Shown one piece after another: positions 11,751-22,420 of a stretch of 64,000 nucleotides of DNA (the stretch's first letter is position 1; each line of letters begins with the position of its first letter). The notes beneath the pieces are model-generated. The model did no database searches and was not told where the DNA came from. It was given only the letters and a program-made list of their open reading frames with translations. Where the stretch lies: positions 21,660 through 85,659 of the forward strand of contig JACGCK010000191.1 of the NCBI GenBank assembly GCA_014925825.1, written 5' to 3'. A program made the position numbers and the translations under genes. This DNA is from Pholiota molesta (lineage: Eukaryota > Basidiomycota > Agaricomycetes > Agaricales > Strophariaceae).

Positions 11751-12245
11751 TAATTCGACGTAGTTCACATCAATTACACAAGGAGTAACTTAGGCTGCGC
11801 TGAGCGCTTCGCTTGCCCGACGCTTTTCAGACCCAAATCTTCATAAACATTTTGACGTGATTCATCGTGAGCTGTAGCAGTATGCACCTGCTGGACTCAG
11901 CACACATGAATACTATCTCTTACACTTATACAACCTATGGAGATGGCTCATTTGTTAATAAAACAGTTTTTAAGGGTAGCTATATACATATAGAATCGAT
12001 ACAGAATAGTTATATACTACCCATGTCTCTTGTGCAGTTTTCGCGCGGTGATTTTGCAATAGGAGGTGTGGTTGAGACGGTGGGAACTTGTTGCCGAACG
12101 GCAGCCGAAGTTGCCGGGGGCAGTGCCGGCCAAAAAAGTGAGTGAGGTGAGTGAGCGCGAGTCGAAAATGAGTGAAAGTGAGTGCACGCACCCTCACGCA
12201 CTCTCACGCACCTCACTCATGGGCCACTGCCTTTTCTCATTGCCC
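11751..12245. repeat. Right terminus of the KDZ element
   Basis: The first 380 bp hold nothing I recognise. From 12135, GTGAGTGAG words run into oppositely oriented CACGCACTCTCACGCACC words, forming a palindromic array just before the inverted terminus, which ends at 12245. Confidence 0.65.
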
Positions 12246-12737
12246 GTTTGATTCATACATCCTCTTCAAAATTATTTCGGCTACTGCTTGAATGGAGGGT
12301 TGGACATCGTGATAAAGCTTGTGGTTTCCTCCGCCCACGACTAACAGTCCAGGCCAGTCTTCTGCTTTCACCATCACGATATCACCGCGCCAGAATACCT
12401 TCGACTCGAAGGCAATCGGGTCGATACCGGTAACCCGAGCCACCGACTGATTGATGGGAAGTGCCGGACTGACATTGGAATAGATGAGGTATTCCCCTTC
12501 GTCGCATTTGAGGGCGACAGGCTGGTTATCAACATCCACGAATTTACAAAAAGTGCTGGCCATCTGCTTTCCATAGTGACTTTGAAGATCGACAGATCTG
12601 GTGAAGAAGGATACTGGATTGGCCTTGGAGGCAGCTTCGCTAAACGTTTTGGCAATGATACGTGGCTCTGTTCCATCGGCTGGGAAAAGCAAGACGTTTC
12701 TGACGATGGATGCGCGGGGATTGGGCAGCGGAGGCGT
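12246..12737 (-). pseudogene. MYND-finger gene copy A, N-terminal part (start codon lost)
   Basis: The minus strand encodes a close paralogue of 25567-26113, from PPLPNPRASIVRN through RVFWRGDIV-type residues to YESN, where the KDZ element begins. Reading into the element adds only Gly-Gln before a TGA. The codon matching the paralogue's ATG is ACG (12737-12735), and no nearby in-frame ATG replaces it. The remainder of the gene is at 2983-3507. The flank 12738-13170 resembles the region upstream of copy B (25180-25560), so the duplication included the promoter. The function of the N-terminal domain is unknown to me; it has a Trp/Asp-rich centre and no recognised motif. Confidence 0.85.
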
Positions 12738-13484
12738 GGAGATTATCGTCTAGTAAGTAGTATACTGGAATGGCGGGCGGTTGTAAGTCCTGGTGAGCTC
12801 CAAGGACAGCGAATGGTGGGGTCAACTTGCAGTGAAGCCTAGCCAAGCTCAAGCGAGAATGGTGGCGGATTCAAGGTTAAATTTGCTAGTCAACTATCTG
12901 ATATCGATACCGAATCGATTTGTCATCCATTGTGTGTGTGAGGAAAGTTAACGGCACGTCTTGATTGGGCGGCCTTAAAGAGGCGTCCTGATATATACCG
13001 CTTGCCTCTAGGTCCTGTATATGATGAGTCTCGGTTGCCCAAGCGATCGGTGGTGGATATCTGGAGCCTAACAGATGACCTACCTGTATATCTCTGTGGG
13101 GCTGCGAACATACACCACTGGTCACCTGCATCTACAATTTTTGGACGAGGTGTCGCTGTCTTCCCGTTGGTAAGTTTCTCTTTTCCATATCTTTCGCATT
13201 GACAGTAGCCTCAGCCTGAAGCAGGATCCTGTGTGGATCCACTTGCGCTCTGTCCTCCCATTCAAGTCATGGAAGTCCTTTGGCTGCTGCATCTTCGATA
13301 GAGCCTGGACCCGTTAGCGAGCAAACTGGATAAGTAGAGTTAGGCGCCCAAAATGCATGGCAACTTGCGATCGCCGATTTTGCACCGAGAGCAGTACCGG
13401 AGCGGAGTTCCCGGACCCTCGTCGAATGCGCACAGACCACTCGACTCGTGTCACTGCATGGAATCATCATGGAGACTCCCAAGG
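12738..13484. other. Upstream flank of MYND copy A, then intergenic DNA
   Basis: 12885-13170 is similar to the reverse complement of 25180-25440 (both include GATATCGATA and a CTGTATAT block), so it is the duplicated promoter region. From 13171 to 13484 I see nothing recognisable. Confidence 0.55.
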
Positions 13485-14475
13485 GTGAATTTTATTATTG
13501 CATCAATGTGACGGGCTATAATTTGCTGGTCTAGTGCAAGAGAAATTCATCAACAATTAAAAATATAGATTCTTATCATGTATACGTACCATCATACAAC
13601 TAGGAGTACAGTGGGCGCTCATGCGCTTCAGCTTGAAGCCCCGTAATTAATTATAGCATAAAGATAAGGATTGCCCTCTCGAGTTCGGACTGACTGTTGT
13701 TAACGGAAAAATATTTGGACCTGTGTTGATTCATTTCCAACCAAAACTAATGGCCTATAATAATATACATGTAAGAGGAAGGCAGGTTCTGGGGAACTGA
13801 GCAGATACATCCTCTAAGCTAGTATCAAGCACGATACATCATATGAAATTTCAATGTGAATGAGTTGCGGGTGGGAACGAGGACGAATTATGTAAAGATG
13901 AAATCGTCTGAATAAGTCCTGCACTTGTCCAAAAATAACTGCGTTGCGGACCGTTTATAATTATCTTCGTACATTTATAGCCACCTTTGTATATATAACG
14001 TGGACAACGACGAGCGCATTGCCGCCACCATCAAAATTGTGCATAGAGGATAGTGAGACTGAATGGTGAGTTGCAGACAGGGATACATATGACAGATAAT
14101 CGATGAAGGCGCTCACTTTCTGGGCGCGCCGACGATTCGGCGAAGAACATGTGGCTGATAGAGAGCGGCTGTCAAGCTAGGACATCCATTTCACTGCGTA
14201 CATAGTCCGATAGTCGGTGAGGCTTCCGCTCATCCTTGCAGTCTCTGTTTATCGCCCATCTGCAGGCACGGGGGCGCTGACAATAATGTCTACATCCTTT
14301 TTCGTTGACTGTCATGAAAGACCTGCCATCGCCATGCTGTTCAGTGCTGTATATAATATAACAACATGGTCATTCAGCGCCTCGGAAATTTCACCTCCGG
14401 TTCTTAGACTTCGTAAATTATCTGCACTCTGGATGAGTATCAAACCCCTCGTTATACTGTTACGGCATAGGTAAG
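13485..14475. repeat. Dispersed repeat interrupted by an insert of about 0.6 kb
   Basis: 13485-13705 and 14350-14475 match, in order, the reverse complement of 31450-31745. Shared words include AAATTCATCAA, GGGCGCTCATGCGCT, CCCTCTCGAGTTCGGAC and AACATGGTCATTCAG. At 31.5 kb the two parts are contiguous, so about 620 bp at 13706-14349 are inserted here or deleted there. The insert has no recognised gene or clear inverted ends. Confidence 0.65.
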
Positions 14476-15229
14476 AGCTTTTTTAATATGCTATTTCTAC
14501 CTCACTTGCTCCACTCGATCCGAAATGGTGAAGATTTGTTTTGAAATGCCGGTTTTTTCACGTTCGCCACCCTGCAGCCACAGTATTCCGTACGCGCATG
14601 CATGCACAGAAATATTAACTACCAATCGAGCATGACTCTTTCAATTGCGCTGCCCTGTATGCACGCCTTTGTGTGAAGATGGGACGTCACTCGAAACCAT
14701 GGTATTTGTGATTTCGAGATAACCTACTGAGACACAGCCGCTCTTCAGTTCTAGGGCATCCAAGATGAGATGTATCTATATTCCGTTGCCTCACTTATCA
14801 TTGACACGGCTGGCCTGATGCAGAAAAACCGTTCAAACCTGCAGAGTGCCGTGCATTTCGAATGACTGAACACGACTATTAATATCATAATTCATAGCAT
14901 TCGATTGCCCTGTCCGTGTGCTGAAACGCACCGACGAGGCCGAGCTGAGGCCGAGGGAAGTACAGGCAGGCGGAGTGGAGTGGAGCCTCAGCGGCATAGG
15001 TATTTTTTCTGCATATGGGACAAAGACTCGTTTTCATTGTAGATTGCTGGGCGCTCGTCCATTATTCTTTCTTCACACGGCAGGGAACTATGTAGGTATA
15101 TAACGCGCAAGTAAAAAACGCGCATCGTTTGACTATTCCCTTCCAATCTCCCCGAAATTGGACTCTGAAAGACACACCCGCCGGCGGTCGTTCCCACTTG
15201 TCTTTCTCTCATAGATATCTTTACTCGAG
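14476..15229. other. Intergenic, upstream of the membrane-protein gene
   Basis: AT-rich, with no gene recognised. The last 150 bp before the ATG at 15230 contain pyrimidine-rich tracts, as is usual ahead of highly expressed basidiomycete genes. Confidence 0.4.
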
Positions 15230-16300
15230 ATGGCTGAGCCTGCCCCTATCAATCTCGCGAAGGCCTTCGGGTTCCACTCTGAACCCGCTGCGATTGCCTT
15301 TGCGGTCATCTACGTGCCGCTGTTCGGGTGGTTCACGCGCCAGTGCTTCGCGCGCCCCACGTATGTATACTTCATCATCAACCTGTTTTGCCAAAGTGAG
15401 TGCAAGCTCGTATCGTGCTGGTTGCGGTTTAAGTAGAATGGCGCTGACGCTGACGCTGTCGCGCGCACGTCGCAGTCCGCCTGGCCGCGTTCGTGCTGCG
15501 CGCGATCCTCATCCGCGTGGACGCCGTCGGGGAGAAGCTGGGCCCTCTGATCGCGGACGAGGTCCTCTTTGGCGTGGGCTTCTTCTCGCTGCTCTATTCC
15601 GCGTACACGCTCGTCCTCGATATGTGCGTCATCTCCCCCGTCCATCCCCCAGCGCGCGCATGCTCACCACCCCCCACAGCGAGATCAAACAGAACCGCCC
15701 CCCTCCCTGAACTTCCTCGTCCGCCTGACGAAGAACCGGCACGTCTTCCGCGTGGTGCTGATGCTCGCGGTCATCCTCGGCGTGATGGCGTCGACGGGCA
15801 CGGCGAAGAACGGGAGCGTGTCGGGCACGGCGCAGACGGAGCGCAAAGTCAGCACTATCTTGTTCCTGGTGTTGACGATTCTGCAGGCGGCGCAGACGCT
15901 GTTCCTGGTGCAGATGGACATGGCAGGTACACTCTATCATCGCTTTATTGATTTCGTGCCACGGATCGCTGACGGTGACGGTGCTTTACCCGCACATGAC
16001 ACAGACCCGCACGAGAGGCGGCCGAACGAGTCTTTCGGATCCAGGAATGCCATGACCATCCTCCTCGCCGTGTCGCTCCTGCTCCTCGTGCGCGAGGGCT
16101 TCTCGACGGCGACGATGACCAACGCACTCAAGCAGAACAACGAGCACTTCTGGTACCCGCTGATGGCGGTGCCCGAGGTGCTCATCGTGGTCCTCCTCAG
16201 CCTGCCCGGGCTCGTGCCGCGGAAGGAGGAGATGCAGCAGCGGTACCCGGTGGCGATGCTGAAGGAGATGGGGCCGGGGTCGAGTACGAGTTTGGCGTAA
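15230..16300 (+). CDS. Multi-pass membrane protein of a fungal family
   Basis: The ATG opens MAEPAPINLAKAFGFHSEP, followed by hydrophobic segments at AIAFAVIYVPLFGWF, VYFIINLFCQ, LFGVGFFSLLYSAYTLVL, VFRVVLMLAVILGVM, STILFLVLTILQAA, MTILLAVSLLLLV and VLIVVLLSLPGLV, about seven in all. Exons read 15230-15395, 15476-15623, from about 15684 to 15928, and from about 16004 to 16300. The last two introns and the first are canonical GT-AG. The exon 2-3 junction is awkward: the best GTGCGT donor joined to the CCCACAG acceptor meets a stop after a C6 run near 15703, so either another splice is used or one base is off. The topology recalls fungal RTA1-like or DUF7702-like proteins. The function is unknown. 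Confidence 0.8.
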
Positions 16301-17218
16301 ATGTAGGGTGGTGGTTGGGTGTTCGTCTTCTTTTGGAGATACGCCAGGAGCGACGTAATAGTACATATAGTAAGGAATTGGAAGGCGCCGTTCAATACGA
16401 AATCGACTTCTCGAGCCTCGAGCGGGCGTACTCATGTCACACATCATCTCTGATAGTGGTATCGACGCGCACTCGCACATACACCGTAGGAGGCTCTGTC
16501 TGAGTAAAAATGATTGAAAATATAGTTGTCAGTGTGCTGCAAATTTGTGCCATAGTAATCGCACGAGTAAATCAGTTATTGAAGGATGTTCAACGAAGAA
16601 AGGTAGCGGGCATTGTCGCTTGTCGGTCTTTGTACTGGGTTGTTGGTATGCAGGATTCTTCTCTTCCAGTGTTGGAAAGACGCGACGACAACGCGACGAA
16701 GAATCTGAAGCAAGCTAGTTGTGAAGGATATAGCAGGGATTTACCCCCGTCTAGCTCCCCCGGCAGTTTCCCGCCGGAATCCTATGTCGTGGCCAAATAT
16801 AGAAATTACACAAATGCCTACTCCCCCGGCGCGGCGCGCTCAATGACCAACGTCCGTACCACCGGAGAGAGTTCCTGGCTACGCTGAAGAACAAAACCCA
16901 TGGACAGAAGAACATTCCACAAGCAAGCGGGGCCCACTGTGGAGGACTCCGATGACGAGGCGACGGGTCACGGAAGGCACCGCCATCGACGGACCCAGAT
17001 GATGCTTCCGCAATGCGCGCCCCGCGATTGGCTGCGCGGACAAAACCGGAACCGTCACATGACACTGCCAACGCTCAAAAAGTTTGTGAAAGCCGGGGAC
17101 AACCTCTCTCCACCTCATCCACCACCACCCACCGCCCACTGCCCCGAGCCCGCGCTACGCCGCCTCGCCTTATTCTCCTGTATAATCTCCCTTATTCCTA
17201 TCTACTTCTTCTCTAGAC
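16301..17218. promoter_or_regulatory. Intergenic region and cytochrome c promoter
   Basis: Just upstream of CYC1 are an inverted CCAAT box (GATTGG at 17026-17031) and a TCACATGA palindrome near 17055. Both fall within 200 bp of the start codon. CCAAT boxes bound by the HAP complex are known regulators of fungal respiratory genes, so this fits, but binding is inferred. The rest of the stretch shows no gene. Confidence 0.5.
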
Positions 17219-17798
17219 ATGCCTTTCCAAACCGGTGCGTCGTCGCGATGGATGTCTGACGAGCTACGCGCGGGGTGCTGATACCTTCCCGTCGGTCCTC
17301 TAGGTGACTCTGCCAAGGGTGCGTCCCTCTTCAAGACACGGTGCGCGCAGTGCCACACCGTCGGCGCCGGCGAGCCGAACAAGGTCGGCCCCAACCTGCA
17401 CGGGTGCGTATTCCCCTTGCCCTCCCGTCGATGAGCGCCAGCTCACCGTCCGTTTTTCGTGTGCAGGCTCTTCGGGCGTAAGTCCGGCCAGGTCGAGAGC
17501 TTCTCGTACACCGCGGCGAACGTGAACAAGGGCGTGACGTGGGACGAGCACACGCTGTTCGAGTACCTCGAGAACCCCAAAAAGGTGCGTGCCCCCTCCC
17601 TTCGCATCCTTTGTGTGTCGCTGACCCCCATGCGCGCTGTGTAGTACATCCCCGGTACGAAGATGGCCTTTGCTGGCTTGAAGAAGGACAAGGACAGGAA
17701 CGACCTCATCACCTACCTCAAGGAGTCGGTATGTCCCTCTCTCTGGCATGTTGCACAACCCTCGCTAACGCCCTTCCCCCGCGCCACAGACCGCCTAA
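17219..17798 (+). CDS. CYC1: Cytochrome c
   Basis: Five exons (17219-17234, 17304-17403, 17467-17584, 17645-17728, 17790-17798) give 108 aa in one frame with canonical GT-AG introns. The protein carries electrons from complex III to cytochrome oxidase in the mitochondrial intermembrane space. The haem attachment site CAQCH is at residues 19-23, with KVGPNLHG after it. The axial Met is in YIPGTKMAF, and the typical end DLITYLKES precedes the stop. Length and residues match the fungal family. The first exon holds only five codons and the last only Thr-Ala-stop, so naive ORF searches miss both. Upstream CCAAT-type motifs suggest HAP-type control. Confidence 0.98.
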
Positions 17799-18765
17799 GG
17801 CGCTCCTCCTCCCCGCCTCCGCCGCGCAGACGCAAGCGGCTGGCCTTGCAACGCGCTACAGCCTAATGTCACTACCCGTTTCGACCGCCTGTGCCGTTGC
17901 AAGAAGATCTGTATACTACTTAGACGCGATCGTACCAGCCATTTGTTGTTCTGCATTGCCTGCCCCACACCCCTATTATATCTCCCCCCTCATCTGGAAT
18001 AGATTGGTTCTCTTATTTATTTTACACTTTGGTGGGCTATCTACTTGTGTTCGGCGGCCTGTGCGTATTCTGCGGCTGTAGGATCCTGGATGACGTCACC
18101 TGCGCTGGATCTGCTGGTTCCTTTGAGCGTTATTTTAGGGTCGTCGATGCTATTTTGCGTCTCTTCTCACATGTCCAATCTACCCAAGTACACTGACCGT
18201 CAGGGAATTGCTTCACGTTGACCTAGTTCAATGATATGTTCCAATCTTGAAATTCTGGCATTGAGGTTCTGGTCTGCCTTACCAGGCGTGTATGCTTTGC
18301 ATAATTCGGGGACCTTTCGAGCGACACACTAACGACATAATTCAGAAAATATGTTCGGAGAGGTAGCAAAATCCAGTGAATCCGCTGACTAGGAACTTGG
18401 TTAAATAGCCTTGCATGTGGAGTTCCTTTCCCTTGTCTGAACAAGCTTGCGCAGTATTCTCGTCAGATATCATTGTATATGTATATGACGGCGACTATGA
18501 TTGCATGTCGCTTTCTCTTTTCTCTGCTCTCTTTTCTTTTCACTCTGAGCAAAGCGTAGACTGGAAAAAAATTAGAACTATGTTTTATTCTTGTTTTTCT
18601 TTCAATGCGTGTGCTGTGTACACGTGACCCAGAGCCCAGGCATCGGAGCTCGAACCCCTGCTTCGCGACACCCCACCACGCCCCTCTCCATCCCCCCCTC
18701 CCCATCTCCCTCGACAACCCCACCTTGCACACTCAACCGAACCAAAACATTACCACTAAAACTAG
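17799..18765. other. Intergenic, between CYC1 and YPI1
   Basis: This holds the 3' flank of CYC1 and the promoter of YPI1. No further gene is seen. A pyrimidine-rich tract at 18655-18735 (CCCCTCTCCATCCCCCCC and similar) lies close to the YPI1 start and may be a core promoter. Confidence 0.45.
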
Positions 18766-19432
18766 ATGGACACAGCCCTCCGCCCGCGGGCCTCGACCTC
18801 CGCGCCCCCCGACGGCTCGCGCACGATGACCATCACCAGCACCGCTGCCACTGCGCGCACGGACGCCGGCGACGCTGTAGGGGCCCTTCGCCTGCGTCCC
18901 GGACAGCAGAGAGGGGGAAACAGGGTGGCGTGGGACGAGGACGTGGTGGACAACGAGGGCGCGGGGCGGAAGAAGTCGAAGAGTACGTCCCTATCTGCTT
19001 GGGTTTATCGCGGGGTTTTCCCATCGTGGGTTGTCTAGAGGCTGATTTGATCTGGACACAGTTTGTTGTATCTACCACAAGCCGAAGCGGTACGACGAGT
19101 CCTCCGACGAGTCCTCGGACTCGGAGGGCGAGGACGCCCACCCACACCCGCATCCACATCCACATCCGCATCCGCACAACCACCCGCACAATCACACCCA
19201 CCCGCACCCGCACCGCCACACCCCCCACACCCATCAAAACGGGGCGCAGTCCGAGCCGGTGCTGGGGCAGGAACAGCACCCGCCCGGCGAGGTGCACGGC
19301 GTGGAGCGGGAGGAGGAGGCGAATGCGTATGAGCGGGGGCCGAAGGGGAAGCGGAAGGCTGTCTGTGAGTCCTCTTTTCTGTGATGTGGATGGGTGCTGA
19401 CGCTGATGCTAATATGGGATCGTGTAGCTTGA
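18766..19432 (+). CDS. YPI1: Type 1 protein phosphatase inhibitor, YPI1 / inhibitor-3 family
   Basis: Three exons (18766-18982, 19062-19364, 19428-19432) predict 174 aa. The hallmark of this PP1 regulator is present: VAWDEDVVDNE, then KKSKICCIYHKPK across the first intron (KICC is the PP1-binding element), then an acidic DESSDESSDSE run. Known family members bind PP1 (Glc7) in the nucleus and tune its activity. Unusual for the family is a long His/Pro/Asn-rich stretch at about residues 101-130, made mainly of HPHPH repeats, which could bind metal. The final exon supplies only the last residue and the stop. The gene converges on TFG2, 530 bp downstream. Confidence 0.93.
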
Positions 19433-19964
19433 GGAACCGGTGTGGCCGACGTGTTTGGTTTAACCCTCTAGAGTCTACGGTCTCCCTCTGTTCGACACCG
19501 CATTCATTATCCGCGAATTTGCATGCATCGGGACTCCCTTCTTCGTTTCTTTTTGATACATGTTGTCTTGTATATTCTGTACTCCAATAACCAGGAAGAC
19601 TCATCGTATATTCCATTCTTATAAGACATCGCATCCGCTTCGAAAAGGAGTTACATTTTGCCATCATCGTGCACGAGAATCCTCCCTCGCGAGTCGCTTA
19701 CAGACACAAATTATATATGATTCAATAATGTCCGTTTTATGTCCCCACTACGCACTCCGTAGGAGCGCGAGGGCAGACGAATGCACACCAACTCTCGGAG
19801 CGCGGATTAAAATAATAAGTGCTATAATACAGGGGTCGTGTGTATGTAAAATCTCGTAAAATCGTCCTCGACGCATCCGCATCCCGCGTGCACCTCGTGC
19901 CTTTGACTCCACATCGTCGCAGGTTGGTAGTGGTGGTGGCGGTAGTAGTAGTGCAAGGCAAGCG
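19433..19964. terminator. Shared 3' flank of convergent YPI1 and TFG2
   Basis: No gene is recognised. The stretch lies between two converging 3' ends and contains AATAA-type and AT-rich words (around 19580 and 19805) that could direct polyadenylation from either side. Confidence 0.35.
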
Positions 19965-21291
19965 TTACGACACCTCCTCCATATCCTCGTCCTCGTCCTC
20001 CTCGTCGTCGTCCCCAAACTCGTCCTCGTCCTCCATCTTGTAGTCCGCCGGAGTACTCGGGCCCGGCACGTTCTCCGCCTTCATCTATCGTCCATGCTGA
20101 GCAACCACACACACATCCAAAAAAAAACAACAGCCACTCACCGACCCGTCCCGGAACGCCTCCTGTAGCTCCCACAAGCCGTTCCACTCCCCCGCCTTGT
20201 GCAGGAACGCGATCTCCGACAGCACCTCCTTGAGATACACCTCCGGCTGCTGTGTCCTGTCGCGCAGGGGCTTGATGCCCCACCGCGGCGTCTGCCGGAA
20301 GAGCGCGAAGAGCTGGTCGAGCAGCTGGTTCCGCGGGATGCGCGCCATGCGCTCGAAGGTGCCTTTTGCGGGCTTCGGCTTCGTTTTCTGTTGGGGGCGG
20401 CGTTAGCGTCAGCGTCATCGTCATCGTCCTCTCCGCACCGAGAAAGCAAGCAGCACGGATAACGAGAAGAGAAGAGAAGAGAAGGGAAGAAGGGAAAGAC
20501 GCACGATAAAGTCCCCAAACGCATTCCCCGCGCCCACCCCGACCCCGCTCGTCAGCCGGTTGATCCCGCCCTTGCCCCCCGGCACGTCCGCCGTGTCCAT
20601 CATCCGTATCGTCCGCGCCGGCGTCGTGTACTTCCTATGCCTCTCCTTCACCTGTCTCCTGTACCGCGCGGAGAAGGCGGGGCGCAGGCTCGCCTCGTGC
20701 TTGATGCGCCCGGTGAGGATGGTGGTGCGCGCGCGCGTGGAGGCGGTGGCGGCCGCGGCGCTCGCGCCCGTGCTCAAGCTCGCGTCCTTGGGCCGCTCGG
20801 CGACGACGATCTGGTTCTCGACCGCGTCGTTCACCATGTCGAGCTCGTACGCGTCGGGCTCCGCCCCCGTTGACGGGTACGCCGTGGCCGTGTCGAACAC
20901 CGGGCGGCCGGGGAGGGGGGCGGGGAGGGGGGCGGAGGGGGAGGAGGGGTCGATGTTGGGCGGGAGGAAGAGCACGATGCGCTCTTTGCGCTCGGTGGTG
21001 GCGGGGTAGACGCGCAGCGTGGCGAGGTGCACGTCTTCTTGGGCGACGGCGGCCCAGCGCTCCATGAGGAACTTCGGGACCTGCGGGAGAGCGGGGGCGG
21101 TCAGTCAGGTAAATCAAGTTGCGGCGAGGCGGGGGAGAAGAAGGGATGGGAGGGGGGGGAGGACGTACCTTGACGAGCCAGATGCGCCCGTTGCCCTGGT
21201 CGAGCATGAGCTGCTCGTCGGGGTCCGGCTGCGCGTCGTCCTCGGGCGCGGTCTCCGCGTCGAATGGCTTCTTCTCGTCCTCGACGTCCAT
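19965..21291 (-). CDS. TFG2: Transcription initiation factor IIF, beta subunit
   Basis: Four exons (21291-21169, 21080-20505, 20387-20142, 20084-19965) give 354 aa in frame. The N-terminal dimerisation part has GRIWLVK|VPKFLMERW across the first intron, the typical RAP30 motif, followed by ATLRVYP. The middle has MVNDAVENQIVVAE and KHEASLRPAFSARYRRQVKER. The C-terminal winged helix runs KGTFERMARIPRNQLLDQLFALF...W.IKPLRDRTQQPEVYLKEVLSEIA, split here only for length. The tail is very acidic (EDEDEFGDDDEEDEDEDMEE). In the known family this subunit pairs with TFIIF alpha and brings RNA polymerase II to promoters. Confidence 0.95.
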
Positions 21292-21950
21292 CGCACTCTG
21301 TCGGTTCCGTGCGCTTGTGTATACGGGGTGGGTAGTGGTGTGGGGTTGTGTGCTTGGGGTCGGCGAGGTTGCGTATGTATGGGACGGAGCAGGGGTCGGG
21401 CCGACGTGAACGAGATAGTGGGAGGAGGGAGGCCGCACAGCGGGGAGATGACGCCAGAACGAGGATACGTAAGCAATGCAGGAGCCACCTCGAGGCGGAG
21501 CTTGAAATGGGCACGGCATCTATCGGCGCCAAAGGGCTTGGCGCTCAACCAACGCTCAACGAGCTGATATTCTGTATCGATGGCGTCCCCACAGGTTAAA
21601 TATCATAGAGCGGCAGATGCCAAGGGATTTAGAAGACCTATAGAGCATAATGGATCAAATTTCCCCGGTTATCTCGCGATGAACAGTTCTGAGTTCATCA
21701 GCGCTACGACTGTATCCCGTCAACGGTACATATTATCTCGTGCCTTCCATTCTAGCCGTTCGAACAAGCCTGGGCACCGCGACTTCTGAGATACACCCGT
21801 GTGCCTGAGCTAGCAACTGTTGTACAGGGACAGGCGCTAATCTCTATGCATTCGACGCCCGGAATCCTTCCTTCTGAAAGAAATGGAGGCCAGGTCGTGT
21901 AGCGTTGCTGATCTGCGCAGGGTAATTCTCATGGTCAAGCTCAGCAGCGG
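21292..21950. other. Intergenic, TFG2 promoter side
   Basis: No gene is recognised. The word GCGGCAGATGCCAAG occurs at 21611 and again at about 21948, flanking this stretch, which suggests a local direct repeat of roughly 340 bp spacing. Confidence 0.4.
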
Positions 21951-21983
21951 CAGATGCCAAGAGCAAAAGATATATCAGACATG

Positions 21984-22420
21984 TCAACTTCGCGCCGGCG
22001 ACGCCGCTGCTGGCAATGACCACCACCGTGAACCTCGTCCTCGCCGCGCTGATCGTCGCGCGCCTCCTGCACCACGAGCGGCGCCTGAGGACCGTCATGG
22101 GCGTGCAGGCGAGCTTGTCGTCGCCGGTCCGGCGCGTGATCGCCCTGTGCGTCGAGTCCTGCGCGCTGATTGTCGTCTTCAGCGCGAGCGCGCTGGGCAT
22201 GGCGTGGGCGCGGAACAACACGGTCTATAATCTGTCAACGATACCGGTGACGCTGCTGCCCCACATCTGCGTACGCCGCCATCCATTAAAGATGGTTCTA
22301 TTACTTATACTGGGTTTCTGATTATTGCTTCGGATACAGGTGATCTCCCCGTTTTTGATTATTATACGTGTGGCGAATGGGAGAGCGCCCGCGACGACGC
22401 TCCTGCCTGCGTCGATGGAG
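21984..22420 (+). pseudogene. Fragment of a fungal seven-helix membrane protein
   Basis: Reading from about 21984, VNFAPATPLLAMTTTVNLVL, then LIVARLLHHERRLR, ALCVESCALIVVFSAS and, after a GT-AG intron (22271-22340), VISPFLIIIRVANGRA. This motif order is familiar from the large mushroom family of DUF6533-like seven-helix proteins (LIvgRLlyhRrrl, vESaaLysvf, IapLLIiiRVAxGRA). Only the last two or three helices are present. The N-terminal helices are missing and the frame upstream is not supported, so this is a truncated relic. The family assignment is from memory of its motifs. Confidence 0.65.

Larger units (their letters stand above)
3508..12245. mobile_element. Complete KDZ-superfamily DNA transposon, about 8.74 kb
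   Basis: The left end begins GGGCACGGGTAAAAGGCAGTG. The right end, read on the minus strand, begins GGGCAATGAGAAAAGGCAGTG, giving imperfect inverted termini. Direct copies of GTTTGATTC flank it at 3499-3507 and 12246-12254. It encodes a KDZ transposase on the minus strand (8461-10735) and a convergent passenger gene on the plus strand (6405-8319). Both ends carry dense GAGTGAG or GTGCGTGA arrays. It sits inside a MYND gene whose coding sequence is continuous if the element and one target copy are ignored. KDZ elements (Kyakuja-Dileera-Zisupton) are known to be expanded in mushrooms. All enzyme parts expected for autonomy appear intact. Confidence 0.9.
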
